Shown in pieces: positions 8,572 to 17,302 of a DNA stretch of 64,000 nt (position 1 is its first letter; each line of letters begins with the position of its first letter). Under the pieces are notes generated by a model, which worked only from the letters and a program-made list of their open reading frames with translations, was not told the origin of the DNA and did no database searches. Origin of the DNA: Bacteroidota bacterium (GTDB taxonomy: Bacteria; Bacteroidota; Bacteroidia; Cytophagales; Cytophagaceae); NCBI GenBank assembly GCA_023392125.1, contig JAEVZS010000007.1, positions 124,001 to 188,000 on the forward strand, in the 5' to 3' direction. Made by a program: the position numbers and the translations under genes.

Positions 8572-11500
8572 GATATTGCTATGGATCGTTTTGCTGCCGG
8601 CGGTCTGCTCCTGTATGACCAAACGCTACGTAGCCCGGGAATATAAATACTGGCAGGACGAGGTAGCTCCCCCTGAAAACACGATCGAACACAGCCTGTT
8701 CCTAATCGGTGATGTAGGCGATCCCTACAATATGGAGCCTAATCTGGAGCAGCTCGCTGAAATGATCCGGGGAGACACAGCAAGCACCACCGTGTTTCTG
8801 GGTGACAATCTGTACCAGAAAGGCATGCCACCTGAAGATAATCCGGAACGACCGGAAGCCGAAAAACGCATGGATCGTATACTGGAAACGGTAAAAGACT
8901 ATCCCGGCAATGTATTTTTTATACCCGGCAACCACGACTGGGCCTATATGGGCAGAGAGGGTTGGGAGCGGGTATTGATTCAGGAAGCCTACATAGAAGA
9001 CCGACTCAACCGGGGCAATACATTCGTGCCGGACAACGCCTGCCCGGGACCATTCCGGGTAAGTGTAAGTGACCATACCGTACTTATCTTTCTGGACTCG
9101 CAATGGTGGCTCCATAAGCACGCCAAACCCTACGGAGACCCCAGCCTGTGCAACGCGATCAACTACGAGGATGTGGTGGTACAGCTGCGGGATATCGTCC
9201 ACCGCAACAAAGGGCGGCATATCGTAGTCATGGCGCATCATCCGCTTTTTACCAACGGCAATCACGGAGGCTATTACAACGCCCTGGATCATATATTTCC
9301 TTTGCGTATTCTGCAAAACAGCTGGTTTATGTACGTTCCGCTGCCGGCGATTGGCTCACTTTACCCGCTTTTCCGCAAGTTTGGCGGATCGGAGCAGGAT
9401 CTGCCCAATTATACCTACCAGCAGATGAAAAATGCCTTTATGGAAATTTTTTCCGAGCACAAGGACATTATCTATGTGGCGGGTCATGAGCACAGTCTCC
9501 AGTATTTCCGGATCGGAAATTTTCACACTATCGTCAGCGGATCGGGTTGTAAAGTAACCCCCGTGCGCAAAGGCGGGCAGGCCGCCTATATTCAGAAGAG
9601 CTATGGCTTTGTCCGACTCAACATCTATCAGAATCAGGAAGTATGGGCCGAGTATTATACTATACAGCCAGGCAGCCGTCAATTGCAGCTTTCTTTCCGC
9701 ACCCGCCTGTACAGCAAAAGCGAGGTGATGCCGGAAGCCTTTTGCTCTCTGTCTGAACAAAGCTATACCGACAGTACCGTTTCCGTGGCTGCTGCCCCGG
9801 AGCTGGGGGCAGGAAGCATGAAGCGCTGGCTGCTGGGCAGGCAATACCGCAGGAGCTGGCAGACACCGGTCAATGTACCGCTGATTGACCTGAGAACGGA
9901 AAAAGGTGGTATTATTCCGTACTCGATCGGCGGGGGCAGGCAGACGCTCAGCCTCCGGTTCAAAAATGTAGAGGAACAGGAATACGTAGCCCGTATGGTG
10001 GTCAAAAACAACCGTCCGGAAAAGCTCTCACTGTTTAATCTCCGGCAGACCTTTGTCGACGATCTCCTACAGGACCAGACCTCGGCCCAGCATCCTTACG
10101 GAGCACTGACCATACCGCCTATGGCAGCCGCTATCGGACTGCTGCATACACGGCCAACGCTCGGCTATATCCCGGCCGACTCCTGCCTGGGGCCCTACCT
10201 GAACCTGTTTGGCAATACGCTGGTGCTGTTTGAAGAAGATCCGGACGAGTCACACAGCAACGCGGCACATCTTGGCTACGCCTCCAATATAGTAGGTACG
10301 GACAAGCTGCTCCGTGAACTACGACAAAGCAATAAACAGCAGGTAGATCAGAAGGCGCTGGTCAAAGCCCGGCTTTTTGACATGTGGACTGGTGACTGGG
10401 ACCGGCATGAAAACCAGTTCCGCTGGGCCGAATTTCCGGACAGTAGCCATACGACTCTGTATGTACCGGTACCGGAAGACCGGGATCAGGTCTATTTCCG
10501 TTTCCGGGGTATGCTCCCCTATCTGGTGAGCCGCCCCTGGGCTGCCCGTATGCTTCAGTCTTTTGAGTATGATTATGGCGATATTATCGGACTGAATACT
10601 ACAGCCCGACGGCTGGACCGTCGATTGCTCAATGAGCTGAGCGCATCAGACTGGCAGCAAGCGGCTGAACAAATGCGCCAACAACTCAGTGATCCGGTCA
10701 TTGAGAAAGGTATCGGACAACTGCCCCCGGAAGTTTTCCGGACCGACGGACCGGAGATCATCGGCAAGCTGCAATCCCGCAGGGACAAGCTGCCTTCGCT
10801 GGCCGGCACGTACTATCGTATCCTGTCGCGCTATGTGGATGTATACGGCAGCAATGAGGCTGAGCTTTTTCTACTCGAATACCTGGGCGACGACTCACTC
10901 CGCATTCGGGTACTGCGAAAGCCTGCAAACGGCCAGCCGGACACATCACTGTTGTATGAGCGGATTGTACATGCTGCGGAGACAAAGGAAGTACGCCTTT
11001 ACGGACTGGGCGGCAATGACTGGTATGAACTCTCCGGTGAAAGTCGCAATAGTCCGCTGATCCGGATCATCAGCGGCAACGGGCTGGACTCGCTCTCTGA
11101 CAGGAGCAGGATCAAAAGCCCGGGTAAACACCTGTTGCTGTATGCGAATGCAGAAAATATCCACCTTGTGCAGACGGGTGGGCAACGTAAAGTAAGAGCC
11201 TTGCCCGATCCGGATGTCAACGATACGCGACAGGATCAGTTTTTTTACAACTATACGGGACCGGTAGCGGATTTTACCTACAACGAAGGTGACGGTTTTT
11301 TCCCGGAAATCGGTGTGGTGCACAAACGCTATAAATTTCGATCCAATCCTTATGGCTCCCGACACCGGCTTACAGCGGGCTATGCTTCGGCCACCAATTC
11401 GTTTAAGATCAGCTATAGCGGAGATTTCAAAAACATACACCGGCAAAAGGATCTGCTGATTCTCTCGGACTTTTTCCTGCCGTATTTTGCCATGAACTAT

Positions 11501-12271
11501 TTTGGCTATGGCAACAGTAGTCCGAAGCCGGAAGGCTCACCGGCACACTACAGGGTGCAGATGCGCTACGGCATGATCTGTCCGGCTGTGGTACGGCGTT
11601 TTACTTCTTTTTTCCAGACAGGTATCGGACCCAGGCTAAGCTTTTTTGACCTGAGCGATCGCTCCGGCACATATATTTCGGAAGACTATCTGCCCATACG
11701 CTATTTTGATCCGCAGTGGTATGCGGGTATCAAAGGTTTTTTCCGCATCGGGGAGACAGACAGCAAACAAAACCCTACCCGCGGGCTGGTTTTTCAGGGA
11801 ACAGGCGAGTACAATCAGGGACTGTACAACGCCCCCCGTCACTATACGCATTGGGAATCGGATTTTCGTTTTTATATCAGCCCCAACCTGCCTTTCCAGC
11901 TGACCTTTGCCGGCCGCATCGGGGTAGCGATGAATACAGGGCATTTTGCTTTTTACCAGGCCAACAGCCTGGGTGGTACGACCAATCTGCGGGGTTATCA
12001 GCAGACACGCTTCACGGGCGACCGCTCTTTTTATCAGAACGCAGAAGTGCGGGTACAGGTGCTGACCTTCAACGCATATATACTCTCGGGCAAGCTGGGT
12101 TTGTCAGGCTTTGCCGACAACGGCCGGGTCTGGCCAGGCACGGGAAGCTATCATCAGGGCTATGGCGGCGGTATCTGGCTGAGTATGCTCAATCAGTTGG
12201 TAATCTCATCGTATTACGGCCTTTCTAAGGAAGGAAATGTATTGAATGTACGGGTGGGGTTCTTGTTTTAG
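8564..12271 (+). CDS. Metallophosphatase fused to a BamA/TamA-like outer-membrane barrel (lipoprotein)
   Basis: A 1235-residue protein starting at the ATG that overlaps the upstream stop codon; the longer frame from 8483 is less likely. The signal peptide ends in VCSC, giving a probable lipid anchor at Cys17. Residues about 43-390 are a calcineurin-like metallophosphoesterase with all five motifs: GDVGD (49-53), GDN (80-82), GNHDW (122-126), AHHP (about 225) and GHEH (about 314). A long middle region follows. The last about 300 residues look like a 16-strand bacterial surface-antigen barrel, with regular aromatic strands and ending in VRVGFLF. This architecture occurs in Bacteroidota outer membranes; the substrate is unknown. 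The enzyme would face either the periplasm or the outside, fixed to its own barrel. Confidence 0.82.
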   Translation: MNRILLWIVLLPAVCSCMTKRYVAREYKYWQDEVAPPENTIEHSLFLIGDVGDPYNMEPNLEQLAEMIRGDTASTTVFLGDNLYQKGMPPEDNPERPEAEKRMDRILETVKDYPGNVFFIPGNHDWAYMGREGWERVLIQEAYIEDRLNRGNTFVPDNACPGPFRVSVSDHTVLIFLDSQWWLHKHAKPYGDPSLCNAINYEDVVVQLRDIVHRNKGRHIVVMAHHPLFTNGNHGGYYNALDHIFPLRILQNSWFMYVPLPAIGSLYPLFRKFGGSEQDLPNYTYQQMKNAFMEIFSEHKDIIYVAGHEHSLQYFRIGNFHTIVSGSGCKVTPVRKGGQAAYIQKSYGFVRLNIYQNQEVWAEYYTIQPGSRQLQLSFRTRLYSKSEVMPEAFCSLSEQSYTDSTVSVAAAPELGAGSMKRWLLGRQYRRSWQTPVNVPLIDLRTEKGGIIPYSIGGGRQTLSLRFKNVEEQEYVARMVVKNNRPEKLSLFNLRQTFVDDLLQDQTSAQHPYGALTIPPMAAAIGLLHTRPTLGYIPADSCLGPYLNLFGNTLVLFEEDPDESHSNAAHLGYASNIVGTDKLLRELRQSNKQQVDQKALVKARLFDMWTGDWDRHENQFRWAEFPDSSHTTLYVPVPEDRDQVYFRFRGMLPYLVSRPWAARMLQSFEYDYGDIIGLNTTARRLDRRLLNELSASDWQQAAEQMRQQLSDPVIEKGIGQLPPEVFRTDGPEIIGKLQSRRDKLPSLAGTYYRILSRYVDVYGSNEAELFLLEYLGDDSLRIRVLRKPANGQPDTSLLYERIVHAAETKEVRLYGLGGNDWYELSGESRNSPLIRIISGNGLDSLSDRSRIKSPGKHLLLYANAENIHLVQTGGQRKVRALPDPDVNDTRQDQFFYNYTGPVADFTYNEGDGFFPEIGVVHKRYKFRSNPYGSRHRLTAGYASATNSFKISYSGDFKNIHRQKDLLILSDFFLPYFAMNYFGYGNSSPKPEGSPAHYRVQMRYGMICPAVVRRFTSFFQTGIGPRLSFFDLSDRSGTYISEDYLPIRYFDPQWYAGIKGFFRIGETDSKQNPTRGLVFQGTGEYNQGLYNAPRHYTHWESDFRFYISPNLPFQLTFAGRIGVAMNTGHFAFYQANSLGGTTNLRGYQQTRFTGDRSFYQNAEVRVQVLTFNAYILSGKLGLSGFADNGRVWPGTGSYHQGYGGGIWLSMLNQLVISSYYGLSKEGNVLNVRVGFLF

Positions 12272-12322
12272 GGGGGAGATTGAGCATCGGAAAATATCTC
12301 ATCAACACTACATATATAAGTT

Positions 12323-13987
12323 TTAACTTTTCCATTCATACTTTGTAGTATCGCAACCACATCTAATTTTCTTTGCAACGTTATCATAGTTTTGGATTGA
12401 AACTTTTGGTCGTTTGCAAGTTGATTCCTGACAATAAAATATTGTCTCAAGTTCATTTATGTCTGCCCAAAATGCTTTTAAATCTCCAATTTTAGGATTA
12501 AACGGATTGTCGTGAGAAAGTAAGTTACCAAGCAAAGATGAACTTGCAACACGTTCAATAACGGGAATTTTTGCTTTTATGTCTTGTCCGCCATTTTTGT
12601 TTATTTTTGACTTTAGCTCATTCAACAATTCGTCAGGCATTCTCTTTTCGTTCACGTCATTTAGTCTGAAACTAACTTTTACATCTAAATTAATAGCAAT
12701 GTCTTTCAGTTTAGCCTCTAAGTATTTTCGTATAGGATTCCCAAGTGTTTCAAACGAACTGTTTGCAAGTTCTCGTTCTATAAGTTCTTTCAGGTCGCTT
12801 GGTTTTTCTTCAAGATGTGTTCCTTTCGTTTCTGTCCATTTAATTTCCCCGATTGTCCAACCTTTTCTTTTGGCTAATTGTTTAACATAGCTAAACCATT
12901 CTGATTCGTGGGTTAAGAGAATAAATTGATAATCGGCAAATTTTTCAAACAGCAGATCAGCAAAACGCTTTCTGTGTGTAGAATCAAAACTTGAAATTAC
13001 ATCATCTAATACGAGAAACTTATTTTCTTTATTAAATGCAATTACCGAAGCCAAGAAAAATGAAATTCCGAAACAGTTTAAGTGTGATTCACTAAAATAT
13101 TTCTGTGGTGGCGAAACCCAATCATTGTTGTATTTATATTCAATCGTAATTCCGTTTAGTTCATCTTCTTCCCCAATAGTTACAATTCTGATTTCGTGAA
13201 ATTGTTCATCAGGATTCATATATTGATAGAAGTCGTTAATGTACGAAGAAAACGTATTTATAAAACTTTCTAATCCTTCTTTTTGTCGTTTTACAAACTC
13301 GTTGTAAATAAGTTCCAAAGAATTTTTCTGGTGTTCTAATTTGCTTTTGTCTTTTTCAAATCGTTTGATTTTCAAAAAAGCATCTTTTGCAGCAGAAATA
13401 TTTGCGTAAAGTTCGGTTGATTTATCATTTTTTATGGCAGTTTGTAGTGCTTCAAATCTTGCATGAATCTGTTCTTGAATTTTAAAATCATCTCCCGTTA
13501 AAAGTAAAGTGTCGTTTGTTGAAAGTTTATTCCCCGAAGTAACCTTTTCATTAGATGCTTTCTGATATTCAGTTAACTTGGCACTTAAATTACTTATTGT
13601 CTTTTTAATGCTTTCATTTTCTTCTTCTTTCAATAAAGCGTTGTTCGATGTGAGTTCAAGTCGTTTTAAACGTTCTGTGATTATGTCGGAAAGAGATTTT
13701 TTAGCCGTATCAAATGTGACTTTCTTTTTAGATGATTCCTCTATTTCTTTCAATCTTCGTTGAATATCCGTTTTTAATTCTTCAAGATTTTTTTCTTGTA
13801 AGCATAACGGGCAATTATCCTCCTTATGATATTTCTTTGAAATTACAGTTTCGCCCGATTTCAAAAGTTCCGCAAAAAAAGTTTGCATTATGCTTTGAAC
13901 ATCCTCAGCTATTTTATTGAACTCAGTAAAATATTTCTGATATTCTCCGTCAATAAATGATATTTCGCCTTTAAGTATAGAAAGCAC
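12323..13987 (-). CDS. AAA/SMC-like ATPase, C-terminal part (separated by a frameshift)
   Basis: The downstream 554 residues of an SMC/RecF-like ATPase. A CPLC pair (59, 62) sits in a coiled coil like a Rad50-type zinc hook, and long Lys/Glu-rich coiled coils run from about 65 to 245. A signature-like SESHLNCFGISFFLA is at 299-313. Walker B LVLDDV (325-330) is followed by SSFD, then the switch-His motif LLTHE (357-361). A C-terminal cluster of cysteines (CQESTCK and CGC) may bind zinc. The P-loop lies on the preceding frame (13992-14753). If one A is removed from the A7 run at 14042-14048, the two join smoothly into one protein of about 809 residues. Such ATPases act in DNA repair or in phage defence; the operon context favours defence (inference). 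Confidence 0.75.
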   Translation of the reverse strand: MLSILKGEISFIDGEYQKYFTEFNKIAEDVQSIMQTFFAELLKSGETVISKKYHKEDNCPLCLQEKNLEELKTDIQRRLKEIEESSKKKVTFDTAKKSLSDIITERLKRLELTSNNALLKEEENESIKKTISNLSAKLTEYQKASNEKVTSGNKLSTNDTLLLTGDDFKIQEQIHARFEALQTAIKNDKSTELYANISAAKDAFLKIKRFEKDKSKLEHQKNSLELIYNEFVKRQKEGLESFINTFSSYINDFYQYMNPDEQFHEIRIVTIGEEDELNGITIEYKYNNDWVSPPQKYFSESHLNCFGISFFLASVIAFNKENKFLVLDDVISSFDSTHRKRFADLLFEKFADYQFILLTHESEWFSYVKQLAKRKGWTIGEIKWTETKGTHLEEKPSDLKELIERELANSSFETLGNPIRKYLEAKLKDIAINLDVKVSFRLNDVNEKRMPDELLNELKSKINKNGGQDIKAKIPVIERVASSSLLGNLLSHDNPFNPKIGDLKAFWADINELETIFYCQESTCKRPKVSIQNYDNVAKKIRCGCDTTKYEWKS

Positions 13988-13991
13988 TGTA

Positions 13992-14753
13992 TTAGTGTTC
14001 TCTAAAAATTGAACCTCTGTTATTTGCTTTGTGTTTGCAGGTTTTTTTAATATGATTTAAAACTTTGTCAATATCTTCAATGGAACTTACAGTAATTCCA
14101 GTTTTTAAGGGTTCAATAATTTCGTTTATCTTTTCAAACAAATTATTTTCTTGGCTGACCGCTGCACCAATTTTTGCAATTAATGTTTGTTTTTCGTTGT
14201 TGATTTGTGCCTCAAAGTTTTGAGTTTTTATCTCTGATTTGATTGAGTTAAAAGCTTTTCTTAAAATATCTTTTGTTTTGTTTACTTCTGAAAAGCCGAT
14301 AATGTTAGATAAGTGTTCTTGTTTTTCACCTTTTGTTTTGTCTATAAAACCACGCAAAAATTGGTATCTAAGTAATAGGTTTTCATTTTGAGAGGCGGAA
14401 TAGTATTTCTGAAAATCATCGGACGAATTGGGTATTTCAGATGTGAGCTTTCCTCTTTTGTTAAATAAATTCTTTGTAGCATCAATTGCATTTCTGTTGT
14501 ATGAAATGGCAATAGAAGCGGTATCAGTATCTTTCTTATACGAATTTCGCAAAGCATCTTTCAAATCAATTTCACTACCTGATAAATGCGAAACTTTGTC
14601 TGTATAAAACCACTCAATAGCATCAGAGATGCTACTTTTTCCTGTTCCATTATCGCCATAAAGCAAAACAGATTTTTCATTAAGTAGTAATGAAATCGAA
14701 TCTCGTATTCCTCTGATTCCTGCTATTGTTATGCTTTTAATCTTCGTTGTCAT
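13992..14753 (-). CDS. AAA/SMC-like ATPase, N-terminal part (truncated by a frameshift)
   Basis: This frame carries the ATP-binding head. It starts MTTKIKSI, reads GIRGIRD, then the P-loop GDNGTGKS at residues 33-40, followed by DAIEWFY as in many RecF/SMC-type defence ATPases. It ends after a coiled-coil stretch in a non-homologous-looking tail that begins right after the 7-base homopolymer at 14042-14048. Reading the other frame from that point gives KKPANTKQITEVQFLE, which runs directly into the C-terminal frame. I chose the ATG at 14753 because it overlaps the upstream cistron by 17 bases; a start at 14780 would add nine residues. As it stands the gene would make only a truncated head domain, unless ribosomes or the polymerase slip on the A run. 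Confidence 0.72.
   Translation of the reverse strand: MTTKIKSITIAGIRGIRDSISLLLNEKSVLLYGDNGTGKSSISDAIEWFYTDKVSHLSGSEIDLKDALRNSYKKDTDTASIAISYNRNAIDATKNLFNKRGKLTSEIPNSSDDFQKYYSASQNENLLLRYQFLRGFIDKTKGEKQEHLSNIIGFSEVNKTKDILRKAFNSIKSEIKTQNFEAQINNEKQTLIAKIGAAVSQENNLFEKINEIIEPLKTGITVSSIEDIDKVLNHIKKTCKHKANNRGSIFREH
14042..14048 (-). other. Homopolymer A7 frameshift site in the ATPase gene
   Basis: On the coding strand ATT is followed by seven A and then CCTGCA. Six A would keep one continuous frame through both halves. The site is either a disabling insertion, a phase-variable tract, a slippage site for expression, or a sequencing error. Confidence 0.8.
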
Positions 14754-14928
14754 TGTCGGTTCGAATTTTTTGTAACTCATTAGCCACGTTTTTGTCAGTT
14801 AATTTGCCATTACTATATAATTCTGCCAAACTCTCGGCAATCGTTTTATCAACGTTTTCAATAGATGAAATTTCTTTGAAAAAATCATCTAAAATCTCTT
14901 TGCCCGATTTTACTTTATTTTCAGTCAT
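14737..14928 (-). CDS. Small acidic protein of the ATPase operon
   Basis: A 63-residue protein (MTENKVKSG start at 14928; a start at 14958 would add 10 residues). It is rich in Lys, Glu and Asp, is predicted helical with no membrane segment, and ends in a run of Asp and Asn. I recognise no family. Its stop overlaps the ATPase start by 17 bases, and its start lies seven bases after the GIY-YIG stop (or overlaps it by 23 if the longer form is used). It is therefore translationally coupled to both neighbours and could be a partner subunit or regulator of the ATPase. Confidence 0.6.
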   Translation of the reverse strand: MTENKVKSGKEILDDFFKEISSIENVDKTIAESLAELYSNGKLTDKNVANELQKIRTDNDNED

Positions 14929-14935
14929 TTTATTA

Positions 14936-15406
14936 TTATTTGAAGTAACTCCAATCAATTTTAAAATCTGTTGTAAGAGTATTATTCAGTATGTCAAACC
15001 CTGTTTTGTTATTGCAAATAGGATATACTCCATAATGCTCAACAAAATTCAGAATGAAATAGCTTTCTAAATCTTCTACTCTGAAATCCCAAATGTTTCG
15101 TAGCATTTCAATGTTGATGTAAGTAAACCAAAGTGGTTCTACTTTTCTGTAATTTACCAATCCAACATTTTTTGATTTACCCTCAAAATGTCCAATTAGT
15201 CGGCTACCAATACTGTTTGTCCTTTTCTCGCTCATTCCGATATACAACAACTTTGATTTATCAAAAGGATATTGTACTTCAATTGTTGAACTGAAAATGA
15301 AATACAAGCCCGTAATGCCATTCAAAGGTTTGATGTTTTTTGTTTCAAATGACATTGGACTATCGAAATAGATAGTGATAATTTTCTTACCCGATTCGTT
15401 AATCAT
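14936..15406 (-). CDS. GIY-YIG nuclease-like protein
   Basis: A 156-residue protein with a GIY-YIG-type fold. GLYFIF (33-38) is the GIY strand and LLYIGMS (53-59) the YIG strand. Arg69 in SRLIGHF is the usual catalytic arginine, a Glu follows in EDLESYF (111-117), and an Asn lies near 133 in CNNKTG. All key positions of the nuclease family are therefore present, although spacing was judged by eye. The family makes single- or double-strand DNA cuts and appears in repair, mobile elements and anti-phage systems. It is the second of four overlapping cistrons, with eight bases overlapping the KTSC-like gene. Base composition is clearly lower in GC than in the genes at 8-12 kb. Confidence 0.68.
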   Translation of the reverse strand: MINESGKKIITIYFDSPMSFETKNIKPLNGITGLYFIFSSTIEVQYPFDKSKLLYIGMSEKRTNSIGSRLIGHFEGKSKNVGLVNYRKVEPLWFTYINIEMLRNIWDFRVEDLESYFILNFVEHYGVYPICNNKTGFDILNNTLTTDFKIDWSYFK

Positions 15407-15614
15407 AATCAGATCTTACATTTTGTGTAATGTAGGTGCTTAATCCACTACCACTCTTTGCTAAAATTTTCATTTGTTCAACGTGTGTTCTACCTACTTT
15501 ACGATAGCTGTAAGAATATGATTTCCCACCTTTGAACCAAACAACGATTCGTTCATCTTCAATTTGAAAATGAGTAATTGGTGAATTTCCTCTTCTGTTT
15601 GAATATCTTTCCAT
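15399..15614 (-). CDS. KTSC-like small protein, first cistron of the AT-rich operon
   Basis: A 71-residue protein. The second half has the pattern SYSYRKVG, then AKSGSGLSTYITQNVR, which resembles the small KTSC domain found beside nucleic-acid-related proteins. No biochemical function is established for that domain. It is the promoter-proximal cistron and overlaps the GIY-YIG gene by eight bases. It might be a nucleic-acid-binding subunit (inference). Confidence 0.6.
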   Translation of the reverse strand: MERYSNRRGNSPITHFQIEDERIVVWFKGGKSYSYSYRKVGRTHVEQMKILAKSGSGLSTYITQNVRSDYD

Positions 15615-16070
15615 TACAAATATTTTCTAAATTATACCTAAATCGAAGTAATTTTCCAAATCTCCTAACACTCTTCTGCAAGAGATACTTAATATTTCAA
15701 AATCTCGGATTTAATAAATCTAGTATTATTAACTCTCAGTTCTATTTAAGGCTAAGTAACCAATATTCTCGGGGAAAATATCCATTTTTTCAAATGATTA
15801 ATTCCATTCACTCTGTGTATTTTAATCTAGTAAAAAACAACCACTTTCCCATCCTCCATTACAAACACTATAGTCGTTTCATTATCCATATGCCGCACCA
15901 GCATATGTTTTGAGTTTTCTTCATCTTTTATCGATAGCAGCTTATAATTTCCTTCCGCTATTTGCCGGCTCCACCAGATGGCTGTTTTTTACTTGTGTCG
16001 TTTTGTGACAGAGTATGCTGATTAAAATTCTACCTAATTGATAAAACACCTACTATTCTTTTCAAAAAAA
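15615..16070. other. AT-rich right boundary of the island
   Basis: No intact gene is seen. The first about 200 bases hold the promoter region of the AT-rich operon. The second half contains a broken coding remnant on the minus strand (15827 to about 16020). No insertion sequence, tRNA or direct repeat was recognised that would mark an integration event. Confidence 0.5.
15827..15988 (-). pseudogene. Degraded coding remnant, C-terminal end only
   Basis: A minus-strand frame ends at a TAG at 15827-15829. It reads like genuine protein: AIWWSRQIAEGNYKLLS, then SKHMLVRHMDNETTIVF, then MEDGKVVVFY. It is broken upstream at a six-base A run near 15985-15990, where the preceding coding sequence (TLSQNDTSKK) is in another frame. 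No start codon or ribosome site remains. I do not know the family. It is probably the tail of a gene truncated when the neighbouring AT-rich operon arrived. Confidence 0.4.
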
Positions 16071-16588
16071 TCAATCCTGATTCTCCGCTTCCAGAACAGT
16101 CTTTAACTTCTGATTCATCTCAATAAACGTATATAAAGTACTCAGATAGATTTTCCGGCCATACGACCGGCCAAAAATACCTCTCCAGTATTCTCCCTGA
16201 ACAAGCCGGGTTGACGAATCATCTGCCTGCTGCAAAACAACATAATGCTTTGCTCTGAAAACAAAGCCCAGAGAGCCACCCCAGGCAAGTTCCTCACCGG
16301 GCTTCACTGACAGGAGCCGGGCAGAGAAACGTCCTGTTGCTCCCGTAGAATCCAAGTAGTATACCCTGATAAATCACCCTTTTTTCAACCGGCCACGGAC
16401 TTCGAAAATATACGGATGCCACTGATCGTATTTTTCAAAATCTGCAAGTTTGGCCCACACTCGGCCGATGCCCGGATCAGAACCGACGTTTCTATCTGTT
16501 TTTCGGTACAGATATCCTGAGCCCGCATATGCACAGGAAACAAAAAAATGCTCAAAATCAATAAAAAACCGGTAGTATACGCAGGCAC
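16071..16588 (-). pseudogene. SRPBCC-family secreted protein, broken gene
   Basis: The remnant of an SRPBCC (START/polyketide-cyclase fold) protein. The first frame gives a signal peptide (LLILSIFLFPVHMRAQ) and VLIRASAE. Continuing in the next frame restores VWAKLADFEKYDQWHPYI, the classic family strand, so a base has been lost near 16460. That frame then meets a TGA near 16379 before the C-terminal half (DSTGATGRFSARLL, FVFRAKHYVV, RLVQGEYW, TFIEMNQKLK). With one frameshift and one nonsense codon, the gene is almost certainly inactive. Family members bind small hydrophobic ligands. It borders the AT-rich operon and its own GC content is normal for the chromosome. Confidence 0.75.
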
Positions 16589-16766
16589 AAGTGATATTTG
16601 TACTTCAGGAACAATTCTGACAGCAAATTACTAAATAGCCTGCATAACCCAGTATGAAAGGCTTTCAGAGATTTTATCAACAGCCTTAATGACCTACGAT
16701 AAACATATAAATCGGCCTGCCGGTTAAAAAACAGAGATGTTGAACGAAAGAAAAGAGTAGAAGGAT

Positions 16767-17246
16767 ATGAAAATTAAAGGAATGTTTTTCGCAGCTTTGA
16801 TCGCGTTGTTTGCCCTTGGAGCCAATGCACAGGATGACAGACAGCGAAGTAAAGACATCAAAGAAAGTGAAGTGCCTCAGGCAGTGGTTGAGACATTCAA
16901 TCAGGAATTTGCTTCGGCAAAAGATGTTGAGTGGGAACAGAAAGGTGATATGTACAAAGCCGAATTTGATTTGGGCGATGAAGAAAAAGAAGCCCGCTTT
17001 GACCAGGCCGGTGAGCTAAAGATGACCAAAACGGAAATCGAAAAAGAAGCGCTGCCGGAAAAAGTAAGAGCTACACTTGACAAGGATTATGCCGGCTATA
17101 AAATAGACGATGTATACAAGGTAGAAGCGAAGAATAAAACATTCTATAAAGTGGAAACTAAAAAAGACGGGAAGAAAGAAAAGTTTGTCTTCGATGATTC
17201 CGGTAAAAAAATAGAGAAGGAAAAATTTCACGACAAAGTGAAATAA
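16767..17246 (+). CDS. Periplasmic PepSY-like protein
   Basis: A 159-residue secreted protein. The signal peptide is residues 1-21 (ends in ANAQ). The mature part is highly charged and contains two PepSY-like repeats: VPQAVVETFNQEF followed by VEWEQKGDMYKAEF, then LPEKVRATLDKDY followed by VYKVEAKNKTFYKVE. This is the common pattern of Bacteroidota PepSY-like (formerly DUF2874) proteins, whose role is not established. It is monocistronic, with a strong terminator directly downstream. Confidence 0.75.
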   Translation: MKIKGMFFAALIALFALGANAQDDRQRSKDIKESEVPQAVVETFNQEFASAKDVEWEQKGDMYKAEFDLGDEEKEARFDQAGELKMTKTEIEKEALPEKVRATLDKDYAGYKIDDVYKVEAKNKTFYKVETKKDGKKEKFVFDDSGKKIEKEKFHDKVK

Positions 17247-17263
17247 TCTTCTAAAAAAATAAA

Positions 17264-17302
17264 GGAAAGCCTTTGGCTTTTGTCCAAAGGCTTTTCCATT
17301 TT
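17264..17302 (+). terminator. Rho-independent terminator
   Basis: An 11-bp perfect core stem pairs AAAGCCTTTGG (17266-17276) with its complement (17284-17294) around a 7-base loop and is followed by TTTTCCATTTTT. It lies 18 bases after the PepSY-like stop codon. Confidence 0.8.

Noticed and set aside
15578..15913. A 111-residue plus-strand frame in the AT-rich border
   Set aside because: It has no domain, is composed of low-complexity AT-rich codons, and overlaps a more convincing minus-strand coding remnant.
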